DNA from: Lachnospiraceae bacterium UBA7054
GTDB taxonomy: Bacteria; Bacillota; Clostridia; Lachnospirales; Lachnospiraceae
Assembly: GCA_002492725.1 (NCBI GenBank)
Contig: DLAF01000013.1
Span: 22,057 to 86,056, forward strand
DNA length: 64,000 nt
Direction: 5' to 3'
Part shown: one piece after another, positions 43,648 to 51,904 of the stretch
Position numbering within the stretch: position 1 is the first letter of the stretch
Layout: every line of letters starts with the position of its first letter
Notes under the pieces: model-generated
The model's database searches: none
What the model was told of the DNA's origin: nothing
The model's input: only the letters and a program-made list of their open reading frames with translations
Position numbers and translations under genes: made by a program

Positions 43648-43677
43648 TTGTGCCCCCCCCCAATCCTGTGATACAAT
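43648..43677 (+). promoter_or_regulatory. Promoter copy with a nine-C run in the spacer
   Basis: TTGTGC, 18-bp spacer containing most of a run of nine C (43653-43661), TACAAT (43672-43677). The -10 and the following bases match the promoter at 45216, which drives the methyltransferase fragment. A length change of the C run would alter spacing. Confidence 0.5.
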
Positions 43678-43717
43678 TTTAAAGTACCAGACAACGGAAA
43701 ACTGAGGACTCCTATCT

Positions 43718-43795
43718 ATGAACGGCAGACTGACCCGCATCAGGGAGAACAAAGATAAAAATCAACGGCGGCTTGACCAAGAAACAATGAATTGA
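43718..43795 (+). pseudogene. Truncated copy of a methyltransferase gene start (25 codons)
   Basis: Begins MNGRLTRIREN, closely matching the start MNDRLARIRES of the methyltransferase fragment at 45280, and then runs into unrelated codons and a stop. The match includes the upstream promoter -10 and ribosome-site region, so this is a partial duplication of the 5' end. It is not expected to make a functional protein. Confidence 0.7.
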
Positions 43796-43798
43796 TTA

Positions 43799-43828
43799 TT
43801 GATTGCTCCGAAAGCTCCTTGTTATACT
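43799..43828 (+). promoter_or_regulatory. Promoter of the XRE-TPR regulator
   Basis: TTGATT (43799-43804), 18-bp spacer, TATACT (43823-43828). It predicts a leader of about 175 bases that carries the three hairpins. Confidence 0.5.
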
Positions 43829-43858
43829 GGAATCACACCGGTGAACGAAAACGAAAAG

Positions 43859-44007
43859 TGGAGGATGACAGATTGAAAAATCACGCTGATGCGCTGATTT
43901 TTCAATCGCGAGTTTGTGCCGGAGCCACAAACTCGGAATCGCAGTCGAGAATTTGAAATTCTCGACGCGTGCCTTCGCAAAATAAGCTCCGGCATGGAGG
44001 ATGACAG
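43859..44007 (+). repeat. Triple-hairpin insertion flanked by 13-bp direct repeats
   Basis: TGGAGGATGACAG occurs at 43859-43871 and again at 43995-44007, where it provides the ribosome site of the regulator gene. Between the copies are three perfect hairpins: 43871-43883/43895-43907 (13 bp), 43909-43918/43926-43935 (10 bp, 7-base loop) and 43944-43952/43958-43966 (9 bp). The loop of hairpin 2 (GCCGGAGC) is fully complementary to GCTCCGGC at 43986-43993, just before the ribosome site. It looks like a small inserted element now forming the leader. Confidence 0.6.
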
Positions 44008-44008
44008 T

Positions 44009-45130
44009 ATGCAGATTAAGCTTGGAGAAAAGATAAAAGAACTGCGCAAACAGGATGGGAGAAAGCAGGAGGATCTTGCGGCAGCGCTCGGTGTAACCAA
44101 GCAGGCGGTCTCCCGTTGGGAAGCAAACGGCGGTTGCCCTGATATCGAAATGCTTCCCGTGATTGCCAATTACTTTCATATCACGATTGACGAGCTGTTT
44201 GGATATGACAGTGACAGGCAAATCAAACTGCAGTCATATATGGAGCAGGCGGATCAGATTTGCAAAAGTGGGGATACTGCGCGGCACGTGGCGTTTCTGC
44301 AGGATGCCATTTCGGAGTTCCCATCGTCATGGCAGCTGCAGTACCGTCTCGCGAATGCTCTGGTATCACAGGGATATCAAAAAAGTGAACCGCATACGAT
44401 CGTTGCCAAAGGGAGCGAATATTTTCAGTACAATACGGAGCATAATGCGAAAAACAAATACTGGAAAGAAGCGATCTCTTTATTTGAGGAAGTGTTGAAA
44501 CAGAAAATTGACGATGACAGCCGTACATCGGCAATCTTTTCTCTCATGTGGCTTTATTCATTGATTGGTAATCAGGAAAATGCGGAAAGGACAGCGCTTT
44601 CCCAGCCGCCTGTTCGTATCGGCAGAGAGGTGCTTCTGGCAGATACGACACAAGGCGAAAAATCTGAGGGATACCGCGGCGAGGCGATTCTTGCCCTGAT
44701 GCACGAGTTATACAAAGTTCTTAGAACCGCTGTTATGATCAGCCATTCACTGTCTCATACACAGGAAGGGCTTGACACGTTGCTTGCCGTTGTTCGCTTA
44801 TATGAAACTATATTTAAAGATGGAAACTGCGGCCTTTATCACAACGACATGTGTATGCTCTATTTGAGTTGTTCTTCCGTGGCAGTTTATCTGCATGATA
44901 CACGACAAGCTCTACATTATTATGAGACGGCATTAGATCATTTTTTGGAATTTCCCAAAGTGCAAAAAGATGCGCAGCTTACAGCGCCGTTGGTAAAGAA
45001 CGCAAAAGATTACCATCCAAGTATTGTTAAGCTGGACCGCGTATGGTTTGAGGAGCATATGCAGACTTTTCCCGCGGAATGCGCGGAGGCGATTAAAAAC
45101 AATCCTAAATATGCGGCGATTTTTGCGTAA
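44009..45130 (+). CDS. XRE-family regulator with helical-repeat (TPR-like) C-terminus
   Basis: 373 residues. An XRE helix-turn-helix fills the first 62 residues (LGEKIKELRKQDGRKQEDLAAALGVTKQAVSRWE). The remainder is all-helical and TPR-like, ending KNNPKYAAIFA; in related proteins such domains bind peptides or small effectors. The ATG is preceded by GGAGG within a 13-bp repeat. The long structured leader suggests post-transcriptional control. Frame is also open upstream, but that stretch is the hairpin element. No obvious target gene adjacent: fragments lie on both sides. Confidence 0.85.
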   Translation: MQIKLGEKIKELRKQDGRKQEDLAAALGVTKQAVSRWEANGGCPDIEMLPVIANYFHITIDELFGYDSDRQIKLQSYMEQADQICKSGDTARHVAFLQDAISEFPSSWQLQYRLANALVSQGYQKSEPHTIVAKGSEYFQYNTEHNAKNKYWKEAISLFEEVLKQKIDDDSRTSAIFSLMWLYSLIGNQENAERTALSQPPVRIGREVLLADTTQGEKSEGYRGEAILALMHELYKVLRTAVMISHSLSHTQEGLDTLLAVVRLYETIFKDGNCGLYHNDMCMLYLSCSSVAVYLHDTRQALHYYETALDHFLEFPKVQKDAQLTAPLVKNAKDYHPSIVKLDRVWFEEHMQTFPAECAEAIKNNPKYAAIFA

Positions 45131-45215
45131 TCGCCCCATGCTGTTTCTCATCCGGAACTATCTTCTTTTCCTGTACCGTTTTTAGCGAACACCCCTCTAC
45201 TTGCTTGAGACAACA

Positions 45216-45244
45216 TTGTAAACCCACTAATTGTATGATACAAT
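45216..45244 (+). promoter_or_regulatory. Promoter of the methyltransferase fragment
   Basis: TTGTAA (45216-45221), 17-bp spacer, TACAAT (45239-45244), followed by CGGAGG before the ATG at 45280. It is the likely promoter for the whole rightward mosaic that follows. Confidence 0.6.
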
Positions 45245-45279
45245 TTTACAATGGCAGGCAGCGAACGGAGGTATCCTTT

Positions 45280-45552
45280 ATGAACGACAGACTGGCCCGC
45301 ATCAGGGAAAGCGAAAAGAAATCGCATACTGCAGCCTATACCAACGAAAGGCTGTATCATAGCGACAGCTGGCTGCAAAAACCGATCAGGACGGTACTGG
45401 GCATTCTTCCGCTTTTTGATGCGTACAAAGAACTCCGCGTATTGGATCTGGGCTGTGGCGTCGGCCGCAACAGCATCTGCGTTGCCAAAACCTGTCAAAA
45501 TATAAATTGCACGGTAGACTGCGTGGATCTGCTGGAGATTGCAATGTTGTGA
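45280..45552 (+). pseudogene. Class I SAM methyltransferase, N-terminal fragment
   Basis: Ninety codons encode the start of a SAM-dependent methyltransferase: a helical lead-in, then motif I VLDLGCGVGRNS and CVDLLEIA, where the frame stops. The remaining two thirds of the fold are absent, so no enzyme can form. Promoter and ribosome site are intact. A second, shorter copy of the same 5' end is at 43718. The break point is directly followed by remnants of other genes. Confidence 0.8.
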
Positions 45553-45562
45553 CTTATGTTGC

Positions 45563-45625
45563 GCAAAGGCGGATTTTTCACGACTAAAAGCAGACATTCG
45601 CAGCGCAAAAGCAGACATTCAGGAG
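45563..45625 (+). pseudogene. Fragment with KADI repeats, Fic C-terminal remnant
   Basis: In frame, about 21 codons read AKADFSRLKADIRSAKADIQE. The same KxDI heptad unit recurs at 46455-46545 in the larger Fic-type fragment. At DNA level AAAAGCAGACATTC occurs twice within 24 bp. It appears to be a leftover of a second Fic-type C-terminus. Confidence 0.5.
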
Positions 45626-45632
45626 GTATTCC

Positions 45633-45743
45633 ATGCTGCCCACGGTCGAAGAAGCAAAAATGGAATTGGAAAAACGACACTGTTATGTCCGCCGCCCTGG
45701 AAACCCGGACAGAGCAAATAAACTTTACGGAGGTGTCTTATGA
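45633..45743 (+). pseudogene. 36-codon ORF, start of an HD-phosphohydrolase-like gene
   Basis: Reads MLPTVEEAKMELEK and then unrelated residues up to a TGA that overlaps the next ATG by 4 bp. The first 14 residues resemble the N-terminus of small HD-domain phosphohydrolases (LPTVEEAK...). AGGAGG lies at ideal spacing, so the peptide may be translated and may couple the acetyltransferase downstream, but the enzyme itself is gone. Confidence 0.5.
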
Positions 45744-46294
45744 ATATTTACGAATCCTGTCCCGTACTGGAGAGCGAAAAATTTATCCTGCGATTATTTC
45801 AGGAAGAAGACTGCGACGATCTGCTAAAGGTTTACGGCGACAAGAACGCCCTGCCTTTTTTTAACAGCGACAACTGCGACGGCGATAATTTCTATTATGC
45901 CACAAAAGAAAGAATGGAGGAGGCGCTTGCCTTTTGGAAAATGTCTTACGAAAACGGCTGGTTTGCCAGACTCTCCATCGTCGATCAATCATCGCTGACC
46001 GTGATTGGAACCGTCGAGTTATGTTTGCGTGTTTCCGAAGATGCCTATAACAATAAGGGTATCCTGCGCATCGATGTCAGAAGCGACTATGAAAAGGAAG
46101 ACGCACTCTACGACATCACAACGCTGATCACCCCTCATCTTTCCGAAATGCTTGGCTGCGACGGCGCCATTACCAAGGTTCCCATCTATGCGGTAGAGCG
46201 GGCAAAAGCCATGCAAAAAGCGGGATTTGCGAAATCAGAGCAGTACTTGATCGGAAAGACCGGGTTTGCGTACGACGGATATTGGGTCATATAG
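45740..46294 (+). CDS. GNAT-family N-acetyltransferase
   Basis: 184 residues with the RimJ/RimL-like layout: CPVLESEKFILRLFQEEDCDDLLKVYGD at the N-terminus, a long insert with TKERMEEALAFW, then TVIGTVEL (beta4) and a C-terminal MQKAGF motif. The usual acetyl-CoA loop (Q/RxxGxG/A) is poorly conserved (RSDYEKEDA), so activity is uncertain. Substrate unknown. It is the only complete gene within the fragment mosaic. Confidence 0.8.
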   Translation: MNIYESCPVLESEKFILRLFQEEDCDDLLKVYGDKNALPFFNSDNCDGDNFYYATKERMEEALAFWKMSYENGWFARLSIVDQSSLTVIGTVELCLRVSEDAYNNKGILRIDVRSDYEKEDALYDITTLITPHLSEMLGCDGAITKVPIYAVERAKAMQKAGFAKSEQYLIGKTGFAYDGYWVI

Positions 46295-46316
46295 ATTGCA
46301 AAGGAGAAACGCCCTT

Positions 46317-46781
46317 GTGCGCGCGAATTACACAAACCTACAGGAAAAAATCTCTGCTACAACCGAATATCTGGAACTTTTTTTGAGAAATCTGCTGTTA
46401 CATGAAAAAAATGAATTGCATAACCGCAATTTGCATATCAGCGGACTTCTTACAGCCCAAAAAGTAGACATTCAAGGTGAAAAAGTAGACATTGAGAATG
46501 AGAAAGTAGACATTCAAGCCCCAAAAGCAGACATTGAAATATTGATTTCTTTAAAAGGGAACAACTTTTCAAACAAAACCAAGCTCCATATACACAGGAT
46601 GTTTGCCGCATTCGGGTATCATGAAATTTTTGGCCGAAGCGCAGTTGTTGAGCTTCTTGCTCTTCAAAATTCATCTGCTTCCAAACTGCTTGCAAAACTG
46701 ATACAGGCGGAAATCATTGAACCGGTATCCGGCCGCGGAAAAGGTAAATACAAATTTATAAAATGTAAGACAGCGAGGTGA
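46317..46781 (+). pseudogene. Fic-family protein, C-terminal fragment with KVDI repeats
   Basis: About 154 codons from GTG. The start (VRANYTNLQEKISATTEYLELFLRNLL, LHNRNLHI) matches the end of Fic domains; then four KxDI units and a winged-helix-like end (HRMFAAFGYHEIFGRS ... EPVSGRGKGKYKFIK). The catalytic HPFxxGNGR motif and all earlier parts are missing, so AMP transfer is impossible. AAAGGAG precedes the GTG, and the stop is 5 bp before the next ATG, so the remnant may still be translated. Confidence 0.7.
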
Positions 46782-46786
46782 TCCCC

Positions 46787-47440
46787 ATGCTTGAAAAAAC
46801 CATCCGCAATCTGTTTTTAACATACCCCCGGGTGCTTTATGGGTTTACGGATACCTCGTACAGCTCCTATGCCGGCATCTATCAATCCGCCCTCGTATTC
46901 GCAGTCCCCTACGGAGAACAGCTTACGCTCGAAACCTATACGGAAGAGAAATTTGAAAAGGGCATTCAGGACGCCAGAAAAGTAGTGGAAGAAATACTGG
47001 CCCAACTGGAAAAAATACTCACAGCGCAAAAGGTAACCTATTACATTCCTCCCGTCGCGCAAAACAACGAAACAGACCTGGAAGCCCCCTTTTCTTTCAA
47101 GTTTGCCGCAGTCAATGCAGGACTTGGCTGGATTGGGAAAAATGACGTTGTGATCACCAAAAGATACGGGCCGAGAGTGCGGCTGTCTGCAATCCTGATC
47201 GACGAGCGCTTTGCGTATGGCGATAAAATCACAAAAAGCCTTTGTCCCGAGACCTGCAGAAAATGTGTCGATGCCTGCCCGCATAAAGCTTTATATAATA
47301 TACGGTGGAATATTGACTCCGTAAGAAGTGATCTCATAGATTACAGACTTTGCAATGAAAAAAGAAGTATGTCTGTCAAAACGCTCGGCAGGAAACATGC
47401 CTGCGGTTTCTGTATGGCCGCCTGCCCGTTTGGAATTTAA
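46787..47440 (+). CDS. QueG-like double 4Fe-4S cluster protein
   Basis: 217 residues related to epoxyqueuosine reductase and similar iron-sulfur reductases. FKFAAVNAGLGWIGKND and the two cluster motifs CPETCRKCVDACP and CGFCMAACPFG are present. It is shorter than true QueG (about 300-380) and lacks the HEAT-repeat tail, fitting a stand-alone subfamily of unknown reaction. GAGG precedes the ATG at 46787. Confidence 0.78.
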   Translation: MLEKTIRNLFLTYPRVLYGFTDTSYSSYAGIYQSALVFAVPYGEQLTLETYTEEKFEKGIQDARKVVEEILAQLEKILTAQKVTYYIPPVAQNNETDLEAPFSFKFAAVNAGLGWIGKNDVVITKRYGPRVRLSAILIDERFAYGDKITKSLCPETCRKCVDACPHKALYNIRWNIDSVRSDLIDYRLCNEKRSMSVKTLGRKHACGFCMAACPFGI

Positions 47441-47458
47441 GGAAAAGAGGATCAAATC

Positions 47459-48862
47459 ATGAACAGAAAAAAGAAATCATTGTCACGCAAAGTATCCACC
47501 ACCCTGCTCGCCGCCCTGCTTGCGGTAAGCGTCGGCGCCTGCGGCACGAAAGACAATGCCGGACAGGAGATTGCAGACGGCGCAACTGAATCGTCTGATA
47601 CTGCACAGACCGAATCATCGGAAAACAATACTGATACAGCGCAGTCAGAAGACGGGGCAGTCAATTCTGACACGAATGTCACAAATAGCTCATCGGACAC
47701 GGATATACAAACTGCCTCCAACGTCACCGTCACTTTTAACGAAACTACCGACGAAATCAAAGCCGACGATGGCAAGGTGATTTTCACAAACAGTGTGCAA
47801 ATACCGGTTGTCAGTATGGAAGGCGCAGCGGATATCGCGGAAAAGATCAACGCCGATCTGGAAGAATACTATCAAACCTTTTCCACGGCTGATAATGAAC
47901 TTGTGGAGATGGCAAAGGAAGACCATGCGGCAAGTCTCGGGGAAGACGGCTGGGACTTTCTCGGCTACAGCACGGACACCAGCACGAAGGTGACACGCAT
48001 GGATGAAGCCGTGATTTCCTTCCAGATAACCGTTTCCGACTACACCGGCGGCGCCCACGGCAACTACGGCTCTTCCGGCAGAAATTACAGCGCGAAAACA
48101 GGTGAACTTCTCGCCTTTGACGAGATTTCCAAGGATCACGAAGCCTTCCACGCCACGGTTCTGGATTACATGATCAATCTGGCGGATACGCCCGCCTACA
48201 AAGATAAGCTGTTCGGGCCTCCTTCCAAAAGCGATTTGGACAGCGCACTGTTTGACGGAGATAACTGGATCTTTACCCGAAGCGGCATCAGCTTTTTGAC
48301 CCCGCCTTATCTCCTCGGTCCTTATGCCTCCGGGGAAATCGCCTTTCGGCTTCCCTATGAAAAGGCGTATGATTTGGGCTTACAGGACGACTACCGCTAC
48401 AACGGCAATTTTGTGGACGAACGCTATTATATCTACAAATACGATCCGGAAACCTTTGAGCCTGTCGTGGACGGCACACCCGACTGCTATTTCGATCTGG
48501 ACGGAGACGGTACGGAGGAAGGACTCGCCTTTTACGGCCAGGTCGTTGACCCGGAAACCGGGGAAAGCAGATATGCTTTTTACATCGACGGGAAAGATTA
48601 CGGAGACGTGATAGGTGACGAACTGCAGAATAGTAAAGACAACGGCTATATGGAAACTACCTATGCCATGTATCACGCCGATGCCCCGGACGGGGGTGTC
48701 CCTGCGATTGCGGTACTGTTCACGGAATTTGGGGAAGGGGAGGACGAAAACGGCGATCCGCTCAGGTATCCGCGCTCCTATATTTTCGGCTACACCAAGG
48801 AAAAAGGCCTGTATTACATGTATTGGGAAGAAGGGTTTGTGACCCTGCCCACACAGCCGTAA
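47459..48862 (+). CDS. Lipoprotein with DUF4163/DUF3298 (RsiV-like) domains
   Basis: 467 residues. A lipoprotein signal ends at SVGAC (Cys about 27). A Ser/Thr/Asp linker follows, then an RsiV-type DUF4163 and DUF3298 region (about 105-310, with YTGGAHGNYGSSGRNYSAKTGELL), and a C-terminal part with an EF-hand-like loop FDLDGDGTEEG. RsiV uses this fold to bind lysozyme; here no sigma factor is adjacent, so lysozyme or muramidase binding is only a suggestion. GAGG precedes the ATG. Confidence 0.82.
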   Translation: MNRKKKSLSRKVSTTLLAALLAVSVGACGTKDNAGQEIADGATESSDTAQTESSENNTDTAQSEDGAVNSDTNVTNSSSDTDIQTASNVTVTFNETTDEIKADDGKVIFTNSVQIPVVSMEGAADIAEKINADLEEYYQTFSTADNELVEMAKEDHAASLGEDGWDFLGYSTDTSTKVTRMDEAVISFQITVSDYTGGAHGNYGSSGRNYSAKTGELLAFDEISKDHEAFHATVLDYMINLADTPAYKDKLFGPPSKSDLDSALFDGDNWIFTRSGISFLTPPYLLGPYASGEIAFRLPYEKAYDLGLQDDYRYNGNFVDERYYIYKYDPETFEPVVDGTPDCYFDLDGDGTEEGLAFYGQVVDPETGESRYAFYIDGKDYGDVIGDELQNSKDNGYMETTYAMYHADAPDGGVPAIAVLFTEFGEGEDENGDPLRYPRSYIFGYTKEKGLYYMYWEEGFVTLPTQP

Positions 48863-48986
48863 CTCCATGCCTTTTCACAAATTATATCAAGTAATTTCAC
48901 GGCGGTTTCTGTATGATAAGGGCAGGACAGTCGATACGTGGAAAGATATCACCACAGCAGAAAACTTCTCTGGCAGGGAGACCACA

Positions 48987-49958
48987 ATGTGCGAATGGCA
49001 GCGGCAGATTCAGAAATTGATCGAAGAGATAGACCTGAGTATCAAACGGAAGGACAGCGAAGCTTTGTCACTGCGCTGCCTTGCCGAAAAATCGGGCTAT
49101 TCTGAATTTCATATCTCCAAGAAATTCAGGGAGATCTCCGGTATGCCGTTTCGTGATTATCTGCGCAGCCGCAAACTTGCCTTTGCGCTGAAAGAACTGC
49201 GGGACACCGATCAGGGCATTCTGGATATCGCCCTACAGTACGGGTTTTCTTCTCATGAAGCTTTTACGCGCTCCTTTAAGGAAGCCTACGGCGTCACGCC
49301 CAGCGCCTACCGCAGATGCCCGAAACCCGTGGCCCTGCGCACCATTATCAAGCCCTTCGACTGTTACTTATCAGAAACAGGAGGACACCGAATGGAAACC
49401 ACCACACAGGAAATCAAAACTTATTTTGTAACGATCCCGGCGCACAAATTTCTGCACATCGAAAACTATGAGAGCATCGGGTATTGGGACTTCTGGCAGA
49501 AACAAAGCCTGATTCCCGGACAGGACTGCGAAACGATCTGCGGCCTGTTGGACAGCATCAAAGGAAAACTGGACGATATGGGCGGCGATGATGCAAACAG
49601 CGGAAGCGGACAGATCATGGCCTATCGCAACGAGCCCGCAGGCAGGATATGCAGTTGGAGCATCCCCCTTGCGGAATGCTACGGTGTGCGCCTGCCGCTG
49701 GAGTATGACGGCAAAGTTCCCGCGCAGATGCTTTTGACAGATGTGCCGGAAGGCGAGTATCTCGTCTTCGAACACGGCCCTTTTGACTTTGAAACGGAAA
49801 ATTGCAGTGTGGAAGAAAAAATGGAAGCTGCCATGAAAGCATTTGACTATACGGCTTCGGGATATTGCCTTGACACTACGCCGGGCAGATTCTTCTACTT
49901 CTACCACGACCCGCAGCGGTTCTGGAAATATATCAGACCGGTACGGAGAGCGGAGTAA
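48987..49958 (+). CDS. AraC-family regulator with GyrI-like effector domain
   Basis: 323 residues. N-terminal AraC DNA-binding domain (LSLRCLAEKSGYSEFHISKKF ... DIALQYGFSSHEAFTRSFKEAYGVTPSAYRR), then a GyrI/BacR-like small-molecule-binding domain (about 155-320, with GYWDFWQKQ, VPEGEYLVFEHGPF). Such fusions sense drugs or metabolites. The ATG at 48987 follows GGGAG; the frame is open 40 codons further upstream but reads through the intergenic gap. No target gene is adjacent on the same strand. Confidence 0.88.
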   Translation: MCEWQRQIQKLIEEIDLSIKRKDSEALSLRCLAEKSGYSEFHISKKFREISGMPFRDYLRSRKLAFALKELRDTDQGILDIALQYGFSSHEAFTRSFKEAYGVTPSAYRRCPKPVALRTIIKPFDCYLSETGGHRMETTTQEIKTYFVTIPAHKFLHIENYESIGYWDFWQKQSLIPGQDCETICGLLDSIKGKLDDMGGDDANSGSGQIMAYRNEPAGRICSWSIPLAECYGVRLPLEYDGKVPAQMLLTDVPEGEYLVFEHGPFDFETENCSVEEKMEAAMKAFDYTASGYCLDTTPGRFFYFYHDPQRFWKYIRPVRRAE

Positions 49959-50044
49959 TCCTCTGGCTGTACCAATCCGCTGATCCACGCAGGCAGACAT
50001 AAAATCCGGCATCCATTCATGCAAGTTCCACCACTTGCGCTGTT

Positions 50045-51166
50045 TCACGCCAGCCCGCACAAACCTCTAATTTCCTCCGCTACCTGCGCCGCCTCCGCCG
50101 CCGGATAAAACAGTCTGGCCGAAGCTTCCAGCGCGATATCGGTAATATTCTCATTTTTGAGATAAAACTCTACTTCTGAGGGAGACATTTCCGTTTCCCT
50201 CTCTTTCCATGCCTGAATCATATCATTCAGCTTCTGAAAGTGGGTTATTAATGCTCGAAAATCCTGAATCCTGTCAATCGTACTGCTGCCATAAGCCTGT
50301 TTTTCCAGCTCACATACCGCAATTGCCTGCATGGACAGCTTTAACTCTCCCGTAATGTCAGAGGCTTCCATCAGCACGTCAGGACGCTTCTTAAGACAGG
50401 CCAGCATATAGTCTTTGGCTCCCGCAATGTCTTTTTTTGCAAAGTAAGCAGCCAGCTGCTCTTTGATCTCCGCTGTCTCCCGCTTTTCGTCGGTCATGCC
50501 AACCTTGCACTCATAAACCTTAAGTCCCTGCACCTGTGTCCACACATAGAGTAAAAATTCCGAGATAAAGCCATAGACCCGCTTGTGGTAATCGTCATAC
50601 CCTGAGGCGTCGATCTTTTCCTCCGCCTTTTCAAAAATACGAAAAAGCCATTCGCAATAGGCATCATAAATTTCTTTTTTGCAGACCATCATATTGCCAA
50701 AGTAAGTGCCCTTGCCGTGCACCAATCGCTCGAAGGTTTCATAGTACGCCGGATAAAACTGCCGAATGACTTCCCCCACAGCTTCCAGATCGTGAATGTT
50801 ATAGTCCCCTGCATACCCTTCATAATAGGTAAAATTCAGTTTCAACAGCTTAGAAGTTATGATATCATGGTCTGCGAGGATTTCTTCATATTCCCGCTTT
50901 GTGAGGATTCGTCCCTCTTCCGTACAAAAGTACCGACGGTAGTGGCAGATTCCCACATAGTCAGAAGTCTTAATATTTTTCCATACCCAATAAACGCCTG
51001 TCAGCTCCCCGTAATAACAGTTTTTGCCGGAAATACTGACACCCGTGTCATCTCCAATATACCCCAAATCTTCCTTACCGGCCCTGCCCACCTGTATGGG
51101 CACATAAATGGGATCGCCGGGTGTCGGAAATTTTTTGTGGGTCATAGTAAAAATCGTTACACTCAT
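50045..51166 (-). CDS. DUF4422 domain protein, probable glycosyltransferase
   Basis: 373 residues. The N-terminal 230 residues are a DUF4422 domain: FTMTHKKF, YVPIQVGRAG, NCYYGELTGVYWVWKN, DYVGICHYRRYF, which are typical of capsule or cell-surface polysaccharide glycosyltransferases. The C-terminal 140 residues are helical and of unknown role. Its ATG overlaps the final TGA of the broken acyltransferase frame by 4 bp, so the two were once a coupled pair acting on a surface glycan. Confidence 0.82.
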   Translation of the reverse strand: MSVTIFTMTHKKFPTPGDPIYVPIQVGRAGKEDLGYIGDDTGVSISGKNCYYGELTGVYWVWKNIKTSDYVGICHYRRYFCTEEGRILTKREYEEILADHDIITSKLLKLNFTYYEGYAGDYNIHDLEAVGEVIRQFYPAYYETFERLVHGKGTYFGNMMVCKKEIYDAYCEWLFRIFEKAEEKIDASGYDDYHKRVYGFISEFLLYVWTQVQGLKVYECKVGMTDEKRETAEIKEQLAAYFAKKDIAGAKDYMLACLKKRPDVLMEASDITGELKLSMQAIAVCELEKQAYGSSTIDRIQDFRALITHFQKLNDMIQAWKERETEMSPSEVEFYLKNENITDIALEASARLFYPAAEAAQVAEEIRGLCGLA

Positions 51167-51749
51167 TTCAGCCTCATTTCCTCGCCGTGTTGCTTTTTTA
51201 TTCCGAGAAAAAACCGTAAAACAGGTATTCTCTTTACGATTTCATAGATTAAAAATGTTGCAATAAACGAAATTAATACAATCAATAAAAATTGCCCTGC
51301 AACACCAATCGGTAATTTCGATGTGCAGGAGTAAAACCCCCATGATATCCTGTTAAATCGGTTTCCTTTGTAAAAAACAATTCATACTGCTGCCAGTAAG
51401 TACCTGTATACCCATTAAAAAATACTTCTGCAGTATAGGTCATGATTGGAACAAGTGCAAACACTCCAAAGAAAAATGGAATGATTAATTTTTCTATTCG
51501 CTCCACAACAAATTGTTTGTTTGTCCTTTTTAGAAGAGAATACTTACAACTCATGCCTGCAATAACAAACAAAATGGTCATATACCACGGATATACAGCA
51601 GTTGAAAACACATAAAGAGCGGTGTTTGTGTGTGACCATATGTAAAACCCACTGTATTCGCCTCCACTCCAAATCTGTGCCGCATGGAATGGAAAAAGCA
51701 ACAGGATTGCCAGCCATCTTAAATTATCAATATCATATTTTCTATCCAT
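51163..51749 (-). pseudogene. Acyltransferase-3 family gene with internal deletion and frameshift
   Basis: The first 155 codons encode the N-terminus of a membrane acyltransferase (MDRKYDIDNLRW, then helices ending GYHGGFTPAH). After TPAH the frame is wrong and stops at 51282. In another frame the sequence up to 51163 encodes the C-terminus of the same family (LPIGVAGQFLLIVLISFIA, KRIPVLRFFLGIKKQ). The middle, roughly half the protein, is missing. A deletion joined the two ends out of frame. Base composition is AT-rich compared with the flanks. Confidence 0.82.
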
Positions 51750-51904
51750 TCGCATACTCCCTGCTGTAATCCTGCATATGCCGATTTGTTCTTTTAAGCA
51801 ATTCTCAGATAAATCCCGATTTGTTGGATTGCGCAATGTCATTATTTTACCGCAAACACATACACAAAAATAGATTTTAGATACCTCGCCTGCGTGTTTT
51901 TAAA

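Noticed and set aside
46455..46545. Short tandem repeats that could suggest a CRISPR array
   Set aside because: The units are about 24-30 bp, imperfect, lie inside an open reading frame and encode a KVDI heptad; there are no spacers or cas genes.
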